Below the pieces are notes generated by a model. The model made no database searches. It was not told where the DNA came from and saw only the letters and a program-made list of their open reading frames with translations. From Oxyura jamaicensis (lineage: Eukaryota > Chordata > Aves > Anseriformes > Anatidae): DNA of 64,000 nucleotides. The translations under genes were made by a program, and so were the position numbers. How positions within the stretch are numbered: position 1 is the stretch's first letter; every line of letters starts with the position of its first letter. Below, piece after piece: positions 40,833 to 53,000 of this stretch. The stretch is from the NCBI RefSeq assembly GCF_011077185.1, contig NC_048896.1, positions 87,841,426-87,905,425 of the forward strand. The letters are read 5' to 3'.

Positions 40833-40843
40833 CCAAGATGGCG
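40833..40843 (+). promoter_or_regulatory. YY1-like motif overlapping the NELFA start codon
   Basis: CCAAGATGGCG contains the ATG in the arrangement AAGATGGCG, a recurrent feature of YY1-bound genes in which the site overlaps the initiator methionine. It also gives an optimal initiation context (A at -3, G at +4). It is in the opposite orientation to the four upstream copies. Confidence 0.55.
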
Positions 40844-41047
40844 TCGATGCGGGAGAGCGACACCGGCCTGTGGCTGCACAACAAGCTGGGCTCCACGGAC
40901 GAGCTGTGGGCGCCGCCAAGCATCGCCTCGCTCCTCACGGCGTCCGTCATCGACAACATCCGCCTCTGTTTCCACGGCCTCTCCTCGGCCGTCAAGCTTA
41001 AGCTGCTGCTGGGGATGCTGCACCTGCCCCGCCGGGCGGTGGATGAG
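40838..41047 (+). CDS. NELFA: NELFA coding exon 1
   Basis: 210 nt, residues 1-70, phase 0 donor GTGAGA. It encodes the helical N-terminal segment (DELWAPPSIASLL, then LCFHGLSSAVKLKLLLGMLH) used to bind NELF-C/D in the human complex. It lies wholly within the CpG island. Confidence 0.96.
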
Positions 41048-44000
41048 GTGAGAGCCCCGGGGGGAGCTCAGCCGGAGCGTGAGGGGAGAAAGGGGGGCGG
41101 CAGCGCCAGCACCGCCTCCCCCCACGCGTCTTTTTCTTCCTTAATTTGTTTTAAATGCTCCTCAAGGGCAGGTGGTCGGGGAGGGGGGCACGGGGAGCTT
41201 CTCGCCGCCGCTTTTCTGTGGAGAAATAGGGAGAAAAAAGGGGGGAAAGGAGGCCTCGGTGAGCCGAGGCCTGGCCTGCAGGACAGGGGGCCGTGGTGTG
41301 AGGAGAAGCGCTCGGGTTTCCCTTGAACAGGGCGAGAGCTCACCTCCGGCGGTACTGCTGCCCCCCTGCCCTCCAGCGAGCCTGCCGCTGGGCTTCTGGA
41401 AGCGATTTTCGACCTGAAACCTCTCTCACACCTCCACACAGGCTGTGTAGAGCAGTGTTTTGGGGCAGGTGGCATGCTTCTGGCGCTGCTTTGGAGGAGA
41501 GGGCTTTTCTGAGCCCCTTCCAGGGTTAGGCGAGGGGCAGGAGTGGCTAGGAGCAGCAGTGTGCATTAACTGTGAGAGTGGTAACTCTCCTTCTCTAGTA
41601 CGGGCAGCTGTGTAGGTGTCCTGAGTTGAACATCTTGGATTTAGGAAGGACAGCAGCAAGTGCTGAAACTTTGGGGACGGAAGATATAGGGTCTGTCATG
41701 AGCAGTGTTTTTTTCCCCTGCTTTCTTGCACTCACATAGTAGTTGAGGGGAAAACTGCCACTCTTACCTCTTTACCTTTATGAGAACAGCTAGTGCTTTT
41801 CCTTTACTGTCCTACCCCCGGCTAAAAAACTGGCTGGTGGAAGCCTGAGCTGACTCTGCAAGCACTGTAGGTCCAGAAGATCTTATTCCCTTGGCCCTGG
41901 ACCATGCTTCATCTGCAGCTAGCTTATTCATACCAGCAGGCAGCTACTGGTGTTTGGGGCAATAGCTGAGGAGTGACTGAAAAAGCTTAACGTGAATCAG
42001 TCAGGTTTAAGGAATTCCTGTCCTACTTGTGCCACGTGTGGTATGGTTTCCCGTAACAATTATGGATGGTGCACAGTTAATCTGCACCTCAGCTGTGCTT
42101 GCACCAGTCTCTTGTGTAGGACACAGCTGCTTGGACTTCATATACATGTGTACTAGACAGGGTGTAGGGAGACTGCGTAATTCTGATGATTGCATTTTGT
42201 GTTTCAAAGCTGCAAATGCACAGACTTGAAGTGTAAGCAATAGTTTGTGGCGAGACAGACCCCTACATGTGCTATATGTTTGTGTGGATGTTAGTAATTA
42301 TATGTAAATGCTGTCACTTCACAAAAAAAAAAAACACTTTGCTCAGTATGTTTCATCTGTTTGTTTTTTAAAACATGATATTTATGCTTAGTGCCTGTCC
42401 AGAGCACAAGCTGTCTTACTTGTATGTGACAGAAGCAGTTGTGTTTTGGCCAAAAAAAAAGAGGGGTGGGGCAGAAAGAGAGGGGTAGGGAACTCCATAG
42501 GCTCACATGAACTGTTGGGTATGCAAGATTCTTATGAAGTAGTGTGAAAATCCAAGGAGCTTGGAAGAAATAAGTACTGCAGCATGCAGAAAAAAAGCCA
42601 ACAAATTAGTGGTGGTTTTTGGGCCTAAGGGAAAGGTCCCTATGTTCTGTAAAATTCCTTCTTAAATAACAGTCAAATGCCAGCTCTCTGAGGGAGCAAT
42701 ATTCAAGCAAACTAAAATAATTTGTTGAAGTGCTGTGTGTGTTCACTGGGTACATAAAAACTGTATTTAAATTCCTTAAAGTTAAGGAACAAGTAGCCAG
42801 CAACTGCACGTGAATTGTGCTTTTGTTAACCATGGAGATGAAGTGTATCTAAATAAGAGCAAGTTGGCTGCTGTTCCTTTTTATAGATAATTACAGTGAT
42901 TAGTTGTGTTCTAAATATAAAGCTCTTGCTACTGCTGAAACAAAAGATACTGTGATACTTCTTACTTCTTTGTTTGTGAAGTCAATCATAAATTTAATCT
43001 TCTCTTGGTAAACAGAGCACACTTGATCAAGAGGTAATCAAGTAAATCAAGGGATTTACTGTATCTTCAGCCCTTTAAAAAGTACCTGTAACATCTTAAT
43101 TATTTGGAGGGAACGTGGCTCTCTACTGAGAGGAAGAGCTTAAAAAACCCTCCTTTTAAAAATGAAAAACCAAGGAGGCAGAAACTTTTAACGTTGTTAG
43201 TAGCTCTGATATTATCATTGTAGTCTTCCTTCTATAAATGATTAAAAAAAAAAACAAAACTGGTAGAACCAAGCTGCTGACTGAAGGAGATGTCTTATCA
43301 GACATTCATGGGATGAGTTTGATAACAAGTCTTCATAAATAAAACCTTCTTATGTAGCTTACTGTCAGTGTTTGGGCTATTTTAACTGGCATACCTGTAG
43401 CTGTCTGGGAGTGAAATTCTTCATTTGGAAATCATTCCCATACCTAAAAGTGATTTAACTTGACTATGAAATTATTTTATTAGTCTCTTTGGGAAGCAAT
43501 ATGTATGTTTTCCATACCATGTGCCAGTCCATTGTATTGCGTGCGAGGAGCACTGAGCTGGCATTTGGAAACTTAAAATAGTATTAGAAAATGTTACATC
43601 AGCTTTGTAGAGCTTTGAGGATCTTGATAGAGGATGCAGGATATACTTCTGGTCATGTTAAATGATACTTCCCTCTCTAGATAACAGATTGAACTTAGTT
43701 CTCTTCAAAACCTTTTTTGTTCTCTTTATAATAGCATTTTATCTGGCATAGAATAGCATGGAAACCATTTGGAGGCAGACATCTGAGTAAAAATTGATAT
43801 GGTAATCAAGAGAAGTGTGGTATTACTTGGTTTAGAAGGGATTTAATTGGCTGCTTGTCCTTTCTAAATCTCTGTGAAGGCTGCAGTCTAGACAAGCAAA
43901 TCTTCAATGAGCTCTCTTGAAAGCTCAGTCCTTTGCTGAAGTGTTATGTTTCTTCTCAAATGTAATATCCTGCAATTTTGTACTATGTTTTCATTCCCTG

Positions 44001-47000
44001 CTCCAAATATTGTGTATGTATTAGTGACTTAATCCTCGTAATGCTCCTGTGGGATAAGTAATAAACCTAAATTTTTATCATGCTGTGAACCTCATTACAG
44101 CTTGTTTGTTCCTGCTGACTAATAAGGATAATTGGCTCCCATTTTCATTTTAATAGTTAAATGTGTTTTGTAGGCAGTTATCAAAAATATCCTTTCCTGC
44201 TGTAATTCTATGGGCAGAGTTTGTGAACTCTGAAATCTCCCTGCCTCACAGCTTTTTTCTGCTGAACTCTTTCTAGATAATAGTGCTTATTTGAAATAAT
44301 GCCTAATGCTCAGCGTAGTGGTGACCAGGGTTTCAGTGGTGATGTTGGCAGAGCAGTTACTTCTGTTTATTTTGCATATTATATTCCTCTCCGCCCAGTT
44401 CACATCATGACAGCAAGTTTTTTTGTGTGTGCCAGTGTTTCATTTATTTGTTCAGGGTTAGACTGATGTTATAGTCAGGTCTGGAATGAGGACTGTGTGC
44501 TTCTGTGCTCCATAAAAGTAGCTTGAAAGTAAGGTACACAGCCCTTCTGTGACTGTAGCTGTGCAGAAGAGAGTGAAAGTCTATTTTTTTTTTTTTGCTT
44601 TCTTGTATGAACCAGGAGTCATCTATCCATGCAAGTGAGAATTGATGAGCACTAGTGCAGAGGCATAAGCAGGTGCCTGGCACTCTCTTTTCCCTCCATG
44701 TTCAGAACAGCCAGGCTGCTATGCAGCTTTCTGGCCCGCATTGTGTTCGTTTTTCTGAGATGTAATATGTATTTTAATCTAATATTACTTCTGGCCACTT
44801 TACGCTTTGTCATTATTAAAATAATACACACAATAGTGCGACTTGATCCATCCTAGTTTTGTAGCACATAAATATTAATACTGTGCTTCCCATCCAATGC
44901 TTTTAGCTTAATGAAAGTGTTCTGTAATTGCACAGGTGCTTATTAAATATAACGTGGCCCCTAAAAGATTAGAACTTGATAGGGTTTGTCAGCCAGCTGT
45001 TGATGCAGTTGTTTAAAGGCATTGTCCCATGTTAATTTAGGCCTAATAGCAAACAAATTAGTGGGAATGCTTTGCAAGAAGTCTTGCTGGAGCTATGACT
45101 TGGCGTATTTGTAGTAATGTTTCCTCTCTTCACCCATTCCCACAGTACTGTTTCTATGCTCTTCCTGCACAGCCGTTATTAATCTCCCTTTGTCTCTGTT
45201 CCTGGGCTTTTTCCATCCTGCCCGATCCTTTCTTATGTTTCTTGTAATGTCCTATGGCAGCAGGCTGAGAAAAATACTTAAGATCCTTGAGTTTTAGATG
45301 AGAGAAGTGCCAGAACATGTTGCATCTGATCTTGACATTCATGCCCAACAAGACACTGGCGAAGCCTATCAGGCTCTTCCTGACCCTGCGTTACAATCTT
45401 ACTCAGTTAAGACTTTGGGATTATGGCTGTGCTGAAAAGTAACAATGGAAAAAAACATACCTAGGATTCTCTATTGCTAAGCTGCATTTCATGCATTCTC
45501 AGACAACAAAAGTTGTTTTTTTTTTTTTTTTCTGGCTACCATTTGAACAGCAAACTGGGAATGTGTATTTAAATCGCAGCTTGGAGGCAAACCTGCAGCA
45601 AAACTCAAATCCAGGCTTGTCAAATGCAGACCTGTGTTCAGGTGAGGTCTCTGGGTCACTCACAGTGCACGGTGAAGAGTCCTTCACTTGCTTGTATATG
45701 GCAGGACTGTTCCGTTACCATCTGCTGCAAGGCTGTGATAATGTCACTTGTCCAGTGCTAGGTGAACAAATTCTTCCTGGGCTCCTTCCTTGAAGGAACC
45801 AAAATCGTGCCAAGCGTAGTTGTTGTGGTGCAGTAAGTGGCCTGAGCTCAGACTGTCCCGAGGGCAGTGTGGATGTAACTTGCCTGGACAGCATAGGAAC
45901 GTACATAAGATATGATGGAGCTCTGAATTTTTGGTGTGAAAGTGAGTTCAGTGGAGTAGATATAAAGGCTAAATTAGGAGGATGCAGGAGACATCTTTCT
46001 TCCAACTATTCTGAGTTTTTAATGGAAAAACTGCATTCTGTGCATTTATCTGCATATCTGTGGTGCCCGGATAAAAGCTGGTAAAAAAAAAAAGTTAGAA
46101 ATAAGTCACAGCTCCAGCAGCTGTCCTTGTGTGTTTTGAATTGTCAGGTGTTTTGTGTAAAGCAGTCCTGTAATCCCTAGGGGACAGATATAAGAATACA
46201 GGACTTTAGGTAGTATTCACACTCGTGTTCATCTGCTGTAGGAGAAACGACTTGTGACAGGCAGTGTAGGCTTAGAACAGAGACTGACAAATCTGTGTGG
46301 AGTTGGGATGGATTTGTGTTTCTTAAGAAAAGAGCCATGGAGGGCACCCAAGACTAGAGCCTTAGAAGTTGATTCCCTCCCTTGGGTAAGCATTGGCTAA
46401 ACTTGACAGCATGCCGACCAGTGTGAGGCCATGGTTATGCAGTTACTTTAATCCAAAGCAAATCAATTGTGCTGCTGAAAATGGCAAATGACTGTTGTGG
46501 TGTCAACTTTCTGCTCTGTTTTCCCGGTTCTAATGTCTGACTAGTGAGCCACACCGAGGGCTGATCAAGCTGGAAGCTATTGGGAGGTGGTAGGTTTGCA
46601 GCTGGACAAACTGATCTGCTTCGTTTGAGAGCACATGAAGCATTGCTCATGTTAAAGGACAAACTGCCCTCCAGGAGCACTTTTTTTTTTTTACACCTGA
46701 CTGAAGTGAGAGGGCACTAACATTGTGTGGGTGAAGGGAACTGGGAAATGTCAATGTTTGTCTGCTGCTGACTGCTGAGGTTTAAAAGTGCTTGGGGGGG
46801 GGAATGGAGAGCAAAAAGTCAGCTTTCATTTCTTAGGATTGCATGAGTACAGTAAGCTTATTAAATCTTCTCATATGAGAGAAGGCCAACTTGAGATAAA
46901 GGGAAATAAATTCAGCATTAAGGTGAAGGCAAATCTTTTGCTCGTCTCCCTCTGTTCAGAAACAGGTAGACATTGTAATGGGCCACAATCAGCTGTGGAT

Positions 47001-50000
47001 AGTCAAAATTCAAGTATTTCCTTATGCATGATTGTAAGTTCTTTAATGCTGGTACCATACACATAGACTCTATCTAAACACTTTCAATGACTTTATTCTG
47101 ATGTTTGTTGCTTGATAGGTAATGGACTACATCTTGATCGTCTTAGTTCTGTGAAGCCAATACTTTTAATGCTTACATAAGCAGTTTTCTTAAGAAAAAC
47201 AAGTGTTTGATCTTTATTTCAGAGGTTTAAGCTGAATTTAACAAATTAAGCAAATTTAATGAATTAAACAGCTAAATTAAGAAATAGCAATTCACTCTGT
47301 AAAATCCCAGCTGCAGTCACTAGATTCTTATTTCATAATGCTAACATGCATGTTGATCAGTAATTCAAAAAATTACCATGACTATATTTTTTCATTAATT
47401 TTTACATGCTTCCCCTTTTTTGAGATAGATGCTTAAAGGAAAAAAATCTCACTACAGAAGCTTAGTGTAGCAGGAAAATCTTAACTGCTTGTGGCATTAG
47501 AGGGCTGGGTGTACTTCTGTAATAGTTTTTGTCGAGTATTACAAGTTTTACTAGCATGAAACAACTTTTGACCTAAGCTTAACTAAAATTCTGAGGTCTT
47601 GGCTTACATTTGTGTGATGTAGATAGTCTTTCTGTTTTATTTTTGTAGCACAAATCTTAATCTAGATGCCTGCTCTTAATTTGTATTCTAGTTGAGTATT
47701 GTTACTACTGTAATCTGTGGGTACACTGGGTGTGTAAGTGGGCTATAGAACATACAGAGACAGTGCTCTAAAACCTGGCCTGTTTCTAGTGAGAATGTTC
47801 TGTGCTGAACAAAGCTTTGAGCACACTTGTTAGATTGACCAAATACAGTATTTACTAAGAAAAATCTTGGTTAATTCTTTGCTTCATTCTGTAATCAATG
47901 CATAACTGTGTTGAAGCAGTCTCCCTCTTCCCTTCCCCAGTAGTATAACATTGTGCATGTTTATACTAGTGTCTTTAAATATATATAATTAACCCAATTA
48001 CAACCTGTTTAAAACTGTTTCCAATTGGCTGATTTTCTTTTTCTTTTTTTGTTAGATGAAAGGGGCACTGACTGAAATTATCCAGCTCGCTACCTTGGAT
48101 TCAGACCCCTGGGTCTTAATGGTAGCTGATATTTTAAAATCCTTTCCAGATACTGGCTCCCTTAACCTTGATCTTGAAGAACAGAACCCCAATGTTCAAG
48201 ATATTTTAGGAGAGCTTAGAGAAAAAGGTAAGTGTCTGTTTTAGAAAGCTACAGAAATACGATACCTTTTTTCAGGAACAACTTTTCTCTTCACAGGGAG
48301 TGAAGATACCTTACTGTCTTAACAGTATTAGTATCGGGACAAGCAGTATGTCTTCTCTCATAACTGCCACAGTTCATGACCTGGAATGATACTGGAACTG
48401 TGACATTTGAGGAATGGTAACCTCTTAAATTATCTCTTCACAAATCATCAGAACTCGCACTGGGTCCCTCGGTGTTTGTGAAGGGCAACATACAAGTTAA
48501 TGTGGCTTCACTAGTGCTGTAGACAGGCTGTATATGCAGTCAGATAATATGGAGTTACTACAGCTTCATACGTGAAGCTGTAACACATTGTTCTCTTGTA
48601 TGTTGTGCTAAGGACAATAAGAAAGGTTTCTGCAGCACCTTTGTGGGGCAGGTGGGGTGTCTCTGTCCCAAGTCTTCATCTAGCCAACAAATGATAGGTG
48701 CTGAAGAAAGGACTGGTCAGAAGGAGCATTAATGTGCTGTCTGACTAGCTGTGGATGGTCCAGTAGCTGGTAATACTGGCTCAGGCACTTGCACGATTTC
48801 TGCTACAAACAATGTAGTAAATGCCAGTGCAAAGCCACTCCTATTTCAGTGGTTTGATTTAGCAAATCGCCCAGAAAAAGCCCTTAGGCATCAATGATCA
48901 GAAATGGTCTTGGAGTTAGGTTTGCGATATTCTGATAATGGAATGCCTTGGAGGTGGAAGCATCTTGTTTTTTTCACTATAAACAAATGACCATTTGTCC
49001 ACATTCTTGCTTTTGACTTCTGTTCGGTACTTTTCAAAAACTACACAAAAAGGAAGAATCTGAGAATTCCATCCTCTTTTAGTCTAACCATGGTAGCTCA
49101 TTTAAGATTGCTATAATTTGTCTAGGCAATTAACATGGGAGCTCTTATGAACTTAATGTAAAAAAACAAACACCCTATTAACTGGCTATGTACTGTTTTA
49201 ATTAGAACTAAATTACTCTTGGTGTTTAAATGAGTAATCTAAAACTTAAAACACCTGTAGAGTCAAGTTGTAGAATGTTTTGTAATCATCTATCAGAGAT
49301 GCTTATACCCATGTGTACTGTGTTAACTCTTTATGCAGTAAGTGAATGTGAAACATCAGCTATGTTGCCGTTGGAATGCCAATACTTAAACAAAAATGCC
49401 TTGACAACACTGGCTGGGCCACTTACTCCCCCAGTGAAACACTTCCAGCTGAAAAGGAAACCTAAAAGTGCCACTCTCCGAGCTGAACTCTTGCAGAAGT
49501 GTAAGTAGTGTTACAGCTAGTTTATAACACTGAGTAACAAATTAAATTGGGAAAGGAAAATTCATTGTTAGCTTTATTCTCCAGTAAATGTATATATGCC
49601 AATACTTTCTGTTAGAGCTTTTTTCCCCCGTGCACACCCTTGATAAGCAGGCATGTATGGAAGAGCAGGTGCAAGTTATTCTAGCCATGATTATATTAAA
49701 ATGTTAGTCTTGATTGAAATGCTCTTCAGACTTAAAAGGGATACAAAAAGCTGTATCTCTTCAGAGCACAGATATATTCTCTTGTGGGTATATTTAAGTA
49801 AGTTGTGAAGACTTGTGAGGGACAGCTTTGGTTAAAGCTCCTGAAATGAAACTGGTATGACAGTTTTATTTTACCATATGTTTCTGTAACAGGGAGCAAG
49901 AGCTGCTCTGCTAATTAATGCTTTCTTTTGCTCAGTATGTTTTTATGGATGGGTGAAAGCCAACAGGATTTTTGCTAACAAACGACAACATATGTGTGCA

Positions 50001-53000
50001 TGTAGATATTGGTAACTGACCTGAGTGATTGTAAGAGTTTTTCACCTGCTGCTGTATTGCTACAGTTTGATTCTTGCTTGTGCCTGAAGTAGTTGGTGTC
50101 AAAAAAGCTACAAATCTTATGTTGTATGAAACTTTCTTTAATTACTTAGAATAGACTACTCAATAATGATCTGATTTCTTTTTAGCTTAGACCATCTTGT
50201 CAGTTGCACAGTCATACTGACTTTGCATTGTGCCAAATACTGTGTACCTGGCATAAATTCCCTGTTTACTTGAAACATTTCTTCTTGATATTCCCACCTT
50301 CTAATATATTAATGTTTTATGAGAAGTGAAGTATTGTATTTGTTCTGCATAGATTTGTAGTAACTGAAGTTTTGGGTTTTGTTTTTGTAGCAACAGAAAC
50401 TGCACAACAGCTCAAGAAGACTGCAGGAGTGCCTTTTCATGCCAAAGGCAGGGGACTGGTCAAAAAGATTGATACAACAAGTATGGCTCATTTGTATTGC
50501 TTCCCTGAAAGGAAAATCTGATAAAGTAACACTTAAAAAAGACTAAAAATACAAAGTCTGTTTTCTACAAAAAACTTATATTGAAGTAAAACATTTATCT
50601 CCTTCTTCCATTCTTTACAGCTGTTTAAATTTAACAAGGTTTCTCAAAAAGAATAAGTATTTTTTTAGATAGCAAGAATATCTGCCATGCTTATTTAAAA
50701 TGTGTGCAAATAGATCTTGCCTATAGACTTTAGTAAGAACTTGATTTGCATCATTCCAAGAATAACTCCTGACTAAGCCATCTTCTTCCAAAAGGGAGCA
50801 GAGTGAGTGGATCACAGTAATCTGCCGTGGTCTTTGAAATACTGTGAAGTAGACTGAAACTCGTTTGTATCCATATAATTCCACATGGAGAAAGGGAGGG
50901 GAAAATAACTGTAGTGCATGGAATGTGTGATTACTCCCAAGGAGGCTAACTTAAACGTAACAGATACGAGAAGTGCAGGTAAATCTCAGTCAAACAGATC
51001 CAAGCAAGGGCAAAGAATGTTCAGTTAAGAGCCAATCAATCATTGTGATACTCTTAGTTGTTCTCTGAGCGTTAAGTAACACGGTATTCTAGTGGCACAC
51101 TGCTTACTGCAGCTAAGCACGTGCAGTGACTTATATTTAATGGACATCAAAAAGATGTATAATTAATGCAATGCAAAACTGAAGGAAGAATTTCAACTGT
51201 TCACTGAAATTCCTGAACTGCCTGATTTTTTTTCTCTATGTTGGCGAACAAGAAGAGGGTTTGAAATTAACACTCTAAATTACTGCATAGCTAGATTTTC
51301 TGACCACCAGCATGTTGCTGAGGCATAAAACTTGAGTAATTTCTTGGTGTGGCATCTAGAAATGACAAAGCACTTTACTGATGCATTTTAATATATTAGA
51401 TTTGAGCATCAAAGTGTTTAGCCACATGTTTGTGCTTCCTGCACAAATGAAAGAAGTGCAGTTGAAATTTGAACTAAAAATTGTCCCAGTGTAGAAACTA
51501 ACCATTAGTTCTATGACGCTTTCTATTCTAACTTCTATTTCAGGCATTGAATATTAAAGCAGTCTTTTGGCCTTTAAAGCCAGGTGGTCTCCAGAAATAC
51601 CAGTTATGGGACCAGCTGGGGTTTCCACTGCTGAAACCTATTCATATAGGTCAGAGAATTGTCCTGTGCTGAAAAAGTTTTCAGTAAAATATATAGAAGG
51701 ATTCAGGGTATACAGCATCAAACCAAAATTCTGTTTGACCTAAAATGTTTATCAAATTGTAATGTATGAGGAGATTGTCAGATGGGTCAAAGACCTGACA
51801 AATACGTATTTGACTAGCTGATTATTTTTTTAGCAGTTGATGAAAGATTGCTGGTTTTAGTGCTTCTATTAAGTGTGAAATAGAGAGGTAACTCTGTAAA
51901 GTTGGGAGGGAACAGCTTCTTAAGTGTAGAAACTTTTGCTTACTATTGCAATTCTTCTGTTTGTCGTGTAGAGCCAGGTTGGATCCTCCTGGTACAAACA
52001 GCAGCTCCAGAATTTTAAACCCTAGTGTGAAGCAGTAATTTACCCTTCTGTTGGGTTACAAAAGCCTTTAGGTCTGCAGAAGCATTATAACAGTATTAGC
52101 CAAATAGCATCTTCATCTGAGGCAGCATCCAACTTTGTGGTACTTTGAAACTATATATTAGCTTCTCTAAAATCTAAGGTGTTAGTTTTTTTTTTTTCCA
52201 TTGCCTTAAAAGGCATGGATGGTGGAAACTGGGAGCCTTTGAGATAAATAAATAAATAGAATCATAGAATATCCTTGTGGATTCCTTCCAAGTCAGAATT
52301 GAGTGCAACTCCTGACTCCAACAGGATCACCCAAAAATAAATTAATGTGTTTGAGAGCGTTGTCCAAATAGTATTGGAACTCCAGCAGGCTTGGTGTGGT
52401 GACTGCTTCCTCGGGGAGCCTGTTCCAGTGCCAGATTCATGCATTTATATTCAGAGGTGCAAAGTGTAGTTACTTCTGTGGGAGAACCAAGCATTCCCGT
52501 ATGAATGGGACTAATGCCACTTCTAATAAGAGTGGTGATTTGGACACTCTGGAGGAAGCCAGGGTGGCTACCCTGCAGCTTATTAACTCTCCAGGTGTGG
52601 CTCTCATGACTCTGGTGTCTTGCACAGTAACTGTGCAGTGTTGACGGTCAGCCTCCGTGTTCTGCCTTGGAGTGGTGGCACCCTTGATGGGGAAGTATCG
52701 GTGTTGTCTTCAGCTACAGTGTGCTGCCAGAGTTCTCCTGCCTTCTTAAGTGTAAGGGTAGGCAGTTATGTTCTGTGGTTTATAAAGGTAGGAAAGCTGG
52801 TCATCCTGCAAAATTTGCTTTGGACCAAAACAACTAGTATTCATCCAAGGCATTGTGAATCTTGGTTCTTTCATGATGTCCTGTTCATCTTGACATCCAC
52901 AAATGGATCTGATTCTCACAGAATCATCTAGGTTGGAAGAAACCTCCAAGATCACAGAGTCCAACCTCTGACCTAACACTAACAAGTTTTCCACTAAGGG

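Larger units (their letters stand above)
40170..41430. promoter_or_regulatory. CpG island and NELFA promoter (possibly bidirectional)
   Basis: The sequence changes abruptly from AT-rich to strongly G+C- and CpG-rich, spanning the upstream region, exon 1 and the start of intron 1 of NELFA, then returns to AT-rich DNA. No TATA box is evident near the NELFA start. YY1-like motifs and GTTACG-type hexamers are clustered at 40530-40730, which fits a dispersed housekeeping promoter. The island is the only clear one in the window, and NICOL1 on the opposite strand lacks one near its first coding exon. That makes divergent transcription from here plausible, although no minus-strand first exon can be proven from sequence alone. 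Confidence 0.85.

Noticed and set aside
40226..41475. Several open frames on both strands of the CpG island, up to 153 codons
   Set aside because: Stop codons are rare in G+C-rich DNA. Apart from NELFA exon 1 the translations are Arg/Ala/Gly/Pro-rich noise.
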